A stretch of DNA of 64,000 nt from Populus alba (Eukaryota; Streptophyta; Magnoliopsida; Malpighiales; Salicaceae): NCBI RefSeq assembly GCF_005239225.2, contig NC_133296.1, positions 11,966,001-12,030,000 on the forward strand. The letters are read 5' to 3'. The notes beneath the pieces are model-generated. The model searched no databases, was not told the origin of the DNA, and saw only the letters and a list, made by a program, of their open reading frames with translations. Both the position numbers and the translations under genes were made by a program. Positions 1 to 11,400 of this stretch are shown piece after piece. Within the stretch, counting starts at the first letter, position 1. The number at the start of each line of letters is the position of its first letter.

Positions 1-720
1 GTTTTTTGCCCAGCCAGGCCACTGGCTTGGGCCGGTGGCCAGGCTGAGCTGGGCTGAGTGGAGCCTAGTTCAAAAAAAAAAAAATGTGTATGCATGAATA
101 AAAATAATGTAAATTTATTGGTTTATTCACTGACGCCAGAGTCACGAATAAAAATACCGGTTTAAATTTATATTATTTTTATTCGTCGTATTTTTTATTT
201 TATTTAGCTAAAAAAATAAAAATATGTGCATGTGTAAAAAATATTTTTATTTTTATTTATTTATTCACTAGCGTTAGAGTAGGGAATACAAAATATTGAT
301 CTAATTTAATTTTCGTAGCTACGAATTTTTACCAATGCCAGAGCTAAAATTATTCGAGCTCGAATATTCACTGGTGCCAGAGTCAGGAATATTATAAACA
401 AATCATCATAGCATAAACTAATAAATATTTAGCAATTCAAGACAAAATCAGCAATGCAGTCTGCCTTAGGTAGAACGTTTAAGGGGTGATAATATCTTCT
501 CTTTTACGTAACCAATCCTGAGCAATAGAATCTCTGTTGACCAGTTAAGGTTCCTAGTGACCATAATACTATATGGCGACTCCTTAAAGAAGACATTTTT
601 CCTTAAAAGAACCGGATGCAAGAAATATGTTCTTTTTTCCATAATTCAAGAGAATTAATTTTTAGGGTTACCGCAATGTCGAGTGCGACAGAGTTGATAC
701 CATCATATTTAACATTCAAC
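1..720 (+). mobile_element. Decayed LTR-retroelement fragment
   Basis: There is no coding potential. Around 110-390 a degenerate unit recurs three times, each time reading roughly 'attcact-g-gccagagt-ggaata' inside A/T-rich spacer. From about 455 to 605 the sequence (ctgccttaggtagaacg ... tatggcgactcc) resembles the conserved end region of plant Ty3/gypsy elements of the Tat/Ogre kind; this is recognition from memory, not a search. The same block occurs in inverted orientation at about 10425-10620, which supports its being a dispersed repeat. The element continues beyond the left edge of the window. Confidence 0.5.
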
Positions 721-3700
721 TTGAAAATTTAAAATTCTCTTAATTAAGTCAGGCATAAAAGAACTTGAAACTCTATCTATCAAGTATGTTTTGAGGAGAA
801 AAAAAAGATGGCGCTAGGCGTGTAATGTTGACATATTGGGTGTTTTTTTATACTATTAAATCTGGATAAGTTGGGCTAGTATGAAAGAAAAATTAACCAG
901 TTAGGGTCTAATTAGATTAAGTAGCCAAAAGTTTTACCTAAATCTAGGCTAGGTTGGCGGGCAAGATCTATTCAGATATGAATTGGATTATATAACTGAA
1001 TTTAAATGAATTTATTATTAAGTACAGGATACTCTTAGTATTAAAGTTTTTTTCCCCATTTTAGGGATTGTTGAAATCACACCACAATATATTATATATC
1101 ACCACCCCATAGTATAAGAAATTGTATTAGGAAATAATGATAGAATAAACTTGTAATTTATTGACTTTGAAGTAAGAAATTCTTTATCTTTCTCTATCAT
1201 TATCTTTGAACTTTGAAGTGATATTATTTCTCACTATGAATACCCTTGATTTAAGAGGAAACTAATTTGCTATAATAAGATTTATCTTTTATTTTTGTTT
1301 TGTATACAAAAATACCTCTTCCAAACCATGGAAATAGTTTGTCAAAATCCCACCACAAATCATTATATATTGCTATCCCCAAAATAAAACTATCCATGCT
1401 CGAAGATAATGATAAGAAAAACTTTAAATCAATTTTGACTTTCAAGGAGGAAAATCTATACCTTTTAAAGTAAAATTTGCCCTATTATGTACGTTATTTG
1501 ACAAAGCCATCAAGAGCTTGATGGATAGCAAGTCAAAGACTTCTCTTAGAACTTCACATAGAGATATTATTCTTGTAGATAAAAAGGAAGAAGAGGAAGA
1601 AAAATGAAGAAAATGCAATCATTAGGCTCTTAAATCCAAGAGAGTTGTCGGCGTCGCATATTAGAATTTTAAGCAGACTATTACATAGATTATGATAAGA
1701 CACATATCAAAAGTTGTGTTTATTTGATAATATAATATACATAAAATATGTATTTTCAGTGTAATATACATAATCTCTTCTTTATTCTTACTGTTATACC
1801 CACAATAATTTCAAGATATTAATCTCAATATAATATAAAGTAATGATTATGTACCATGGAATTAATAGGCTTTCCGGAGCAAACCAAATTGAATTCTATA
1901 ATTAAATAGCATAGTTGCTCGCATACTGTAGCGAATATATATATATATATATAGATTATCCTTTTCTTATTCATGTAAGTTTTTTAAATAATTTTTTTAT
2001 AGAACAGAGTTTATTAAATAAAAAGTAACAATGATTAAAAAAAAAATTCACAAAACTGTAATGATTTAAGCTAAAAAATATATATTTTTAATTAAAAATC
2101 TATTTTTTACTCATATATTTCTTTTTTATAGCAAAACATATTTAATTTTATGAGAAGAGTTGTTTATAAATAAAACCTAAAATTAAAAAAAAAATCATGA
2201 ATAGATTATTTTTAAGTACCTTTAAAAAAATATAAGAAAAATATATTTTAGAAAATCATACAAAAACCTACAATTAGAAAATACATATTTTATTCTTATT
2301 CAATAGTAATAAGTAAATTATTTAAAAAATTCTTTATAGACTAACATATAATTATCCATAAAATCAATCGATAATATCATCACAAAAGTCCTAATCTGGA
2401 TAATTGCTTAAATATTAATTTAATTAAAGGATTTAAAGAAATTTTTAGTATATATATATATATATATATGTGCGCGTGTGCGGTTATGCATTGTTAGGCG
2501 TGTTGGGCCTAACCTACTAAGTCCTAAACTCAAAGTTGATTGAAAAGTAGGAGTTCAAGTTCCTAGACTCAAAGAATTTAATTTAAAACTAGTTTTCATA
2601 TGAAAATATCTTAATAAAATTCTAAAAACCTCAATAAATCGATTTCAATCCCCAAAAAATAACTTATAATCATTCTAGAAATAAAAATTTCAATAGCATA
2701 AAAAAAAACTTTACGAATTCCAATATACTTTTTACAACTTGTTGTAAGATAAACACCTTCTTAATTGAAGCTCTCTCTCCAAGGTAAACTAATTGACATT
2801 AAAACAAGTTTTTTTTGTGGCTAGAATGTTGTTGATCGAGCACTTTATTTCTCCTTTCTTCGTTTCTAATGACTTTTTCTCTTTCTTTTTAATTTTTAAA
2901 GACTAAAATGTAGAACAAATAAGGTTTAAGATTGAAATGTGAAACCCTCAAAATGCAAGAACAAAAAAAAAAAAAGATTTCAGGAGCTAAAAAGGAGTTT
3001 TTCATGCCCTATGAACAATAAAAAAGATTGTCCCAACAAGTTGTACATCAAATGAAACAAGTTGTACATCAAATGAAACTCTTCCAACCTCAGCTTTTTT
3101 AAATTGAAGCCGATTTAATTTGAATTTTTTTTTTACTTTAAATTAATATTATTTTAGTATTTTTAAATTATTTTAAAGTATTAATTTTAAAAATAATTTT
3201 TAAAAGATAAAAAAATTATTACTTTGATATATTTATAAATAAAAAGTATTTTAAAAAGTAACTGTAATTATATTTTTAAATAGAACATTTTACTAATTAT
3301 ACACTTATAATAACCAAGACCTTCAAATAATATATATTGTTTTGTTGAAAATTTTTGGTTTTGTTTGAAATTATATTAAAATATATATTTTTTATTTTGA
3401 ACGTGTTTATTGACATAACAATAAGAAAAAATTATTAATTTAAATATTTTCCTGAAACAAATATATTCTCAAAACACTTCCGAACAAAGTTAAAAACATG
3501 TTATCAAATATTAATTAATATTACGTTTAAAATTATTATAATAATAATTTTATTATTTTTAAATATATTAAAATAAAATATTTTAAAACGAAAAAAATGA
3601 ACTCAATGTGAATATCAGCTTTAACGGGTTACGAAGAAGAGAGGGTCCCACCGTAGTCTTAAAAGGAAAAGAAAAGAAAGATGGCCGCATTGGGTGCATA

Positions 3701-3800
3701 TGTGGATGGGTGCAGTGGCGGTCACCTCTCCTTAAATTTGCCATTAAAAGCAACCGCATTTTCGTAATAAAATAAAAATAAAAATAAAATCTAACTACAA
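721..3800. other. AT-rich intergenic DNA, no gene seen
   Basis: No open reading frame here looks like a known protein. The stretch holds short (TA)n runs near 1937-1952 and 2452-2470, homopolymer A/T tracts, and around 3110-3320 a decayed copy of the T/A-rich MITE-like family found throughout the window, with repeated 'aaaataatttttaaaa' and 'tattttaaaaagtaac' motifs. Confidence 0.5.
3035..3077 (+). repeat. Two tandem copies of a 21-bp unit
   Basis: The unit aacaagttgtacatcaaatg occurs twice back to back, starting at 3035 and 3056. It is a perfect short tandem duplication with no evident function. Confidence 0.85.
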
Positions 3801-3820
3801 TCATAAAAAGTAACTGCTTT

Positions 3821-4051
3821 CACGTGACTCTTTCTGCCACTCTCTAAATCCCACTATCCTCAACCCCCTCCAATAACATCCCTCCTAGTTTCTTCTCCAT
3901 TGGACCGTGTAAGCACGCGATAACGTCGCATCTGGGATTTATTTTTTTGACCGTGATGAAGTACAGTAATCAAATCTACAAAACGACGACGTTGCAGCTC
4001 TTGAAACCTTGCAAAGGCCAACCCACTTTATGCTACTCTACAATTCACGTG
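3821..4051 (+). promoter_or_regulatory. Two G-box (CACGTG) sites upstream of the bHLH gene
   Basis: CACGTG occurs at 3821-3826 and 4046-4051, about 530 and 300 bases before the bHLH start codon. G-boxes are the core binding motif of many plant bHLH and bZIP factors, so autoregulation or light/stress control is possible. That role is inference; only the motifs are observed. Confidence 0.35.
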
Positions 4052-4351
4052 TAATGCATCCCTCCTTAATCACCCTACATCTTATCTTGATGAAAAGTTT
4101 TCTCATCGCACGGTAAAAAATGGGAGGTAAACATAGTTACATGTACACATGCGATGTATAGAGTTAAGGCATTAAATAACAGACAAGAACCATCTACAAA
4201 ATCTGGTTTTGTGTGAGACTCTTTAATTCCACCAAAGTGAAGTGCCAAAAAAAGTAAAAAAATTCTTTTCCTTTTCTTTTCTTTCACTTTCCCTACCAAA
4301 AAAAAAAAAAAAAAAACCATCAAAGCTTCTGAAACCTGAGAGAGGAAGCAG

Positions 4352-7300
4352 ATGCATCCAGCACCAGCAGGAAGCAGCAACACTAGTGGCGGTGGATGTG
4401 GTGGTGGCGGAGGAGGAGGTGGTGGTGGTGGGCTTCCTAGGCTCCGTTCAGCACCAGCCACATGGTTGCTAGCACTTCTTGAAGAAGAAGAAGAGGACCC
4501 ATTAAAGCAAAATCAGAACTTGACTCAGTTACTCACTTCAAACGCACCTTCAAGTAGAAATTCAGCGCCCTTCAACGCTTCCAGTGCTGCTGTGGAACCG
4601 GGTTTGTTTGAAACGGGTGGTGGTTTTCAGAGGCAAAACAGCACCCCAGCTGATTTTATAGGGAATTCTGGTATTGGAAGTGATCAGGGGTATTTTTCGA
4701 ACTATGGAATTGCTTCAAATTATGAGTATATGCCACCAAATATGGAGGTTTCACCTTCTGGTAAAAGGGCTAGAGAGCTTGAGTTTCAAAACCCTTCTGC
4801 TAGATATCCACCTTCTTTGGTATGTTCACACCAATTTGTAACTGATGTTGGTTATTAATTAACTGTGTTATGGTAGTCTTTCTTTCTTATCTTTTGTGGA
4901 AGTATGTGGGTTCTAATTGATTTGTGATGGGGCGCTCTTTAATTGGCCACTTATTTCCAGAAAATGGAGAATCAAGAATGGTTTTGCTTTCATGACTGAA
5001 GTTTTAGCTCCTTTTTTTCTGTATATGTTCGGATTTTTGTTGTGGGCAATGGGTAGTCATTTTAGTGTTTGTTTTGCTAGAAAGGGGCGCAAACTGGACC
5101 TCTAAGGGCTTCTAGTTTAATAGAAATGGAGATGGACAAGCTTTTGGAGGAATCAGTGCCTTGCAAGATTCGTGCCAAGCGTGGCTGCGCTACACATCCT
5201 CGGAGCATTGCGGAGAGAGTAAGATGAATCAATTGACTTGCTATCTGATGAATTCTAGGGACAGACAAGCCAAAGTGCTTTTTGTTAGTCCTAAATGAAC
5301 TTTTTTCCCACTGACTTAGGTTCGGAGAACTAGAATTAGTGACCGGATAAGGAAACTTCAAGAACTTGTTCCGAATATGGATAAGGTACTCCTTTTTGAA
5401 CTTTTATTGAAAATTTAAATTTCTCTGGGTTGAGATTTTCTTAATTTGTAGTCTCAGATTTCAACATGGAAAAAGTTTGATTGCAATTTTAATATTGTAA
5501 TAATAATGCTTGTCCTGACAGAGAATCTTGCTAGCCTTTCTGAATAAACAACAGATATTTTCAAGTATATCTAGAGCAGCAAAACTTCCGGGGCACTTAA
5601 TGTATTTTAACTGCTGTTAAATCCTTTGAATTCCCACATCTATCATTTTATGTGAGAGTTCAAAGATGGAGTGCATTCTTTGAGAGCCTCTTTTATAATA
5701 ATATGGATCTAGTGAAAAAGGAGGGAGGAGAAAGTTCATTAGGTGCTTTATTGCTATATAAGCTTTCCTAACATGTTAGGAACATTAATTACTAAAGTCT
5801 TTGTGTTAGATTTCTCAATTCCTATTTTTTTATAGTCCCAAACGGTAGAGAAAGAAACATGGGTTCTCAAGCCTAAGGTTAAAGCTCAAAACTGGAGGAA
5901 ATTTTAGAGAAAACTCTCATACATTCTATAACATCTTTATTTCATAAATTCTCTCTCCGAAAAATAGCCTGAAAGACTGTTTAAATACAAGTTTAAATGT
6001 CCTAATTAGTAAAATCCTAATTACATTGGAGTCCTAATCTAAATAGGAAAAAAAACCCAAAAACAATAAGAAAAATAAGGAAAATTCCAGAACAATATCT
6101 TATGGGTCTAATTCGAGCATAGAAACGAAAGAAGCTAGCAATCTAGTAGCCCCTATATAATTAGGCCTTTTAGAAAGATTTGTAAAAATTTCAGCTTTAT
6201 TCAATGGTCGAATTAAAAATTATGCTTGTTTTCATTAAACTACACATTTGATGTAAACTAGAATTCCTTACAACCTGGAAAATCTTAACAATTAAAGAAC
6301 TAGTATAATAAAACTAATTATGCCAAGAACAATGAAGATAGTGTCCCATATCAGCCACTTGTACTTGCGAAAAACTTGCTCTCGAGTTAACTGTTAGAAA
6401 TTGAACTTGGCAATATCAAAGGAATCTCAAATATAGCATTATACCTAGCCTATTCACAAACTGAATTTACTGACACTTTTAACCAAATTAGTTTATTCAC
6501 CCTCTTTTGTTAAACTCTCTAGACTAGCCTTTACTATGACTTCAAAAAGAGAATATTTTCCATGGTTTTCTTTGATTTCAACTTCAGCCTCCTAAGTAAA
6601 TGTAGCAACTTGTTCTATCTTTTCATAAGTTAGCTTAATCTTAACCTGTTTGCTGACTTTAGATTGTCTCTTGGATTTCACCTCCGCTTCACATTCCTCT
6701 TGTTTTTCAGCTCCCTCCTCTGCCATGTTATCTCCTGAAAGAAGGCCTAACTTTAAAATTTCAAAACTAGCAGATCAAATTTATCCCTCAACAATATTTT
6801 CATTCAAAACCAATAATGAACACATATCTTACCTTCTAATAACAAAGCATTTTGGACTCGTCTGCACCATGAAAAGGTCACTTGATCAAAATTCAATCAA
6901 CCGTCGATCTCTTTCCCATACAATTTCAAATAGTCCATCACTTTATCATAATTAGTAAGATAGTCCATAAATTCACCAACACTTAGATCTCCATTGAAAC
7001 TAGGGACATCAAGCTTCAAATGGAATTCATTTGTCTCATGAGAATGCCTTTCAAGCATTGGCTTATCATAATCAACAAAATCTCTATAGCCTCTGTTAAT
7101 CTTGTCCTTTATATTTTTCCACCTTGCTATTAGAGAAAGTTGAATAGAAGACAATTAATAGTAATTTAATTTTTCATTTGTCTTGTATAAAATCTCTTCA
7201 TAATTATCTTGTATAAACTCTTAAATTAATATTTTTTCATAGTTTGCCATAATAGAAGTAAAGGCTTACTCGAACCAACTCTATATTCTAGAACTTCAAA

Positions 7301-8440
7301 CCACCAATCGTCATCACTATAAGTAACTTTGTGTATGACAAATTCTATTTTTTGATAAAAAGGAACCTTTAATATGAAATATGCTTCCGAGTCTGATAAC
7401 CATTTTATAAATTCTTTCTATGAGAAATTTCCATCAAAGAAAAAAATTTCTTCGAATTTAGGAACATGTCTGCAAAAAGGTTGATTCCTAACTAAGGTTT
7501 GAATGTATCGCCTATTGTATACACCACTTTCAAAATTGACATGATGCTTATTTGAGCTTGCAAGAATAAATCCAGGGTTTGGTTATCTCCAAGGTAAGTC
7601 TCTAAGCACATTCTTCTCCTCGTCACGATTTCTATTTGTGCATCCCTCTTGTAGTGTCAGATAGTTCAAGCGTTTTGTGATTTTTGCTACTGAATGCTCC
7701 ACTCAATCTAGTATTTGCTATTAAATTATTTGTTCTATCTTCCGAGACCTCAAAATGTCCTAGATGGCCTCCTCTACTACATCAAAGAATCGGAAGTTGT
7801 TAATACTTCCGTCAAATAGGCCAACCTGCTTTGATACTAGTTGACACAACATATAGTGTGGATAGTGTTCTTCAATCCCTGAAGTCTTACAACCCTAAAT
7901 TGTATAAATAAACTAGGGTTCTCAAGCTTAAGATTATAACCTTGAATTGTAGAGAAAATTGTAGAGAAAACTCTCATATATGATGAAATGTCTTTATTTC
8001 ATAGATTCTCTCTCTGAAAAATAATGAAAGCTTAAACATCTTACTTAAATTGAAAGTTTTAATTTAAATAGGAGGAAAAAAATCAAAAAACAAGAAGGAA
8101 AAAAAAAATCTGAAACAATATCTTTTGGACGAAAAAACAGCTAGCGAACTAGTTGCCCTCATGTAATTAGACCTTTACAATGATGTGGAAAATTTTTAGC
8201 CCAATCTAATGGTAGGATCAAAAGTTATGCTCATTTTTATCAGACTATGTTGGACTCGTAGAATTCCTCAAAACCTAGAAAACTTTAACAATTAAGGAAT
8301 TAATAAAAGTAAAGGGAAAATTACTTGAGCATCCTATAGTTGATTTTTTTTTACACTTTGCAACCAAGTTTTTGAATATTACACTTTGCAATCTAGGTCA
8401 AAGCAGATTTTGAAAATCAACAAAATGACAATAATGCCCC

Positions 8441-8480
<40 letters not shown>

Positions 8481-11400
8481 GCATGAAAGGTAATCATTAC
8501 CACACAATTCATTTTCTCTCTTGGTGCTAACCTTCTCTCCTCTCTCATGCTCTCTCTGTCTTTGATAATAACTTGAAAGTTGTTAAACTACATAGAACCC
8601 TTCAATATTTTTGGTTTTGTTCAAACTAGTATCTTTTTTCTCTCAATCTCTCAAGATCTTCTCTAGCTCGGCCACTCCTGACCATCACTTTGGGATTTTT
8701 TGTTTCTTTACCTTCTTTGAATATAATATCAACACCATTGTCATCACTATTGTTGCCATGATCACCATCACCATCAACCTTCTCTCATGTCTTTACATTT
8801 GCATTTGGCTCTCTAATGTGACAATTATTAGTCTATTACAAGACCACAAATCAAAATATAGAAGGAAAAAGTTTAATTATGCAAAGCAAATAGAGAGAAT
8901 CTAGTGAAAGTTTAACAAAAATCCCCACATTTCAAGATCCACAAATCTAGAACCAGTAACAAGAAATCAATTCAAAACCCAAGACATATAGTACAAAAAT
9001 CATCTCAAAAGGATGTGGAATTGAAAGCAACTATCTAGTCGTTAATGTAAAAGTGAAGCCAAGAAACTTCATCCATGTTTTAATGTAGAATTGATTGAGG
9101 CTATAGTGAGTGTGTGTCTATGATTTTGGCGTTGGTTATGTGTTTCTGGTGGCTGGATATTAGAGGATGAAGGTGACAATGTGGGTTTTTCAATGATGAA
9201 GGATAAATATTACTATGCAGAAGAAAGGGAGAGATGTGGTGAAGATGGTGGTTTATGGTGGGGAAAAATGATATTTTTGTTATTTTTAGGCTTTAGAGAC
9301 TTTTTAGTTATTATTTCAAATATAGTGGCAATCTTGTAAATAAATACATATTTTTTGTTTACTTTTTTAGGCACTAACTCCTAAGGATGTAAAGTGCTAA
9401 ATGCCTTCAATTTTTAGGTTGTAAAGTATAGTATTCAAAAAACTTTGTTGCAAAGTTAAAAAAAAGACCAAACCATAGGATGCTCAAAGTGATATTCCCT
9501 AAAAGTGATTATGGCAAGAATAATAAAGATGGTGCCCCACATCATACTATACTATTATTTAAATGTTATAACTCTTCAAGCATCGATTATAAATTTATAA
9601 ACTATTATATAGATTTCATCTTTAGAGGAATTAGTGAATTAATTTATCATCAATTCCATGACAATAAGATTATAGAGTTTTGATATGAATCAAGTCCTCC
9701 TTTAAAACAATGTGAGTTGACTATAAGGTAAACAATGTGAGTTGACTATAAGGTGCGAGTTAATGATGATAGGGTGAATGCAAAAGCATATTGTCTGTAA
9801 GAGTGTTGACATAATGCTCTATAAAAATAAGGTTTCTTTGGTATTCAAGGATTGTTTGTATGTGTCAAGGTGTTCATTATTAGTTTTTGGTCAAGGTTTA
9901 TGGACATGCAAAGGCTAGAGAAATGGCATTATATAAGAGCTTTGTTTGAGGAAGTTCTTTAGAGAGCTAATGTTATTGTTGTCTCGATATGGGATATTCT
10001 TGATTCTCAAAATTGGTAGCCAAAAGCGGTTGTGAAGATCTTCTTAAAAAATGAATAGATGAATGTTAACTTGCAATGTTGGCTCAATGGTAAAGGCATG
10101 AGTTAAAGTTTTGTGGTAGGCTCATGCCTGAGATTTGAATCCTAGCATTATTGGGGGCAAACAAATTTTTGTTTGGGTTGCTCATCTCAGCTTCAACCCA
10201 TGATTCATCCATCATGAGTTTAAAATGTTCTTGTAGATTTGCACTTGCTTGTGGTGGAAAGAAAAATGATTTCATAATTGTTAAGCTGAATGACTTTGGA
10301 ATCCAAATTTGTCTTTGCTAGCAAAACATAAAAGGTGTCAGAACACCCGACATTGCAATGATTGCACCCTCTTTTTCATGGAAGGGGAAATGCTTTTTGT
10401 ACAGAGGGTAAAAATGTTTTATGTTAAAAAAGAGTCACCACCTAATATTAAGGTCACTAGAAAACCCTAATTGATCCTTGAAGTTTTAAAGTAACTGATT
10501 GGTTATGCTAAATGGAAGATACTCTGTCCAAAAACATTTTAACCAAGGCAAGCTACATTGCTATTATTGTCTTCAATTCCTACCAATTTACTTATTCTAC
10601 CAGTGGTCCATCTTTAAGGGTGATAATAAGTCTAATGCTACGAGTTAAATCCTAGATGAATATGTGGGCTCAAGCCTAACCATTCTAAAGCTCGATAGTC
10701 TATGACATTCCCAATTATAACCATTTTGATAACACATGGTAAATAAAATATTTGCAACCAATAACTTTTAATCATGACATGTGACTAATAGTCTATCAAG
10801 ATATCAAAGAATAATTAATGGGCTTATATTGGATTCATTGTGCCCAACTTAAATCCTAGAAAGGGGTTATGAATAATATCTTATTAAAGTTCATATATTT
10901 TATAGTTTCAATATTCACTTGCGATAACCTATTAAAAAGGCCAGCACTCTCAATTGTTTAGTAAATGTTAAGACTTCCTAGTCTTACCTAATATCATCTT
11001 GTTCCTTTGTTAATTCTCGGTGAAATGGCATCTTTTCATGTTCATGGCAAGCGGTTGGGCGTTTGTATTATTTCAAAATCTTGGGATAAAGCACTCGTAG
11101 ATGATCTTCCAACAAGACCACATATTAAGGCATTATAGCGTAATGCCATGTGCAGGCCAGATTGCTAGTTTGATTTATAATTAGTATTTTGAATCCCCGA
11201 GAACAAGCTTGTTTAGTTGCTCCTGCAAAAGGTCCACATGAAGGAACTATAGGGTAACAAAATGCTCATTGCTCAAATTGGAGCTGTTTACTGGGTTTGA
11301 TTTGTTAGGCTTATATACAAGACAGATCAAATTGCAAACTACCTTAAGGATTTACCTTTTTGTTACTTTTTATAACAAAAAACACCCCCAAGGTTCATAC

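Larger units (their letters stand above)
5774..9544 (-). mobile_element. Internally deleted Ty3/gypsy-like LTR retrotransposon in bHLH intron 3
   Basis: Two diverged direct repeats (5774-6353 and 7842-9544) flank about 1.5 kb of internal sequence. The element lies on the minus strand: reading from the right repeat there is a primer-binding site resembling initiator tRNA-Met (7825-7838), then gag-like sequence (7154-6897), then the left repeat as 3' LTR. Both LTR copies begin with TG at their 5' ends (9544 and 6353 on the minus strand). Reverse transcriptase, RNase H, integrase and protease are missing, so it was non-autonomous. The right LTR is itself split by a DNA transposon (8313-9499). 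The left outer boundary is uncertain by tens of bases, and candidate target duplications (taaca/tacta) agree only partly. Confidence 0.7.

Noticed and set aside
4075..4461. Antisense open frame with a poly-proline run at the bHLH start
   Set aside because: The proline run is simply the complement of the GGN glycine codons in exon 1.
8611..8904. A 97-codon open frame inside the MULE
   Set aside because: Its composition is that of random AT-rich DNA and it has no transposase motif; treated as chance.
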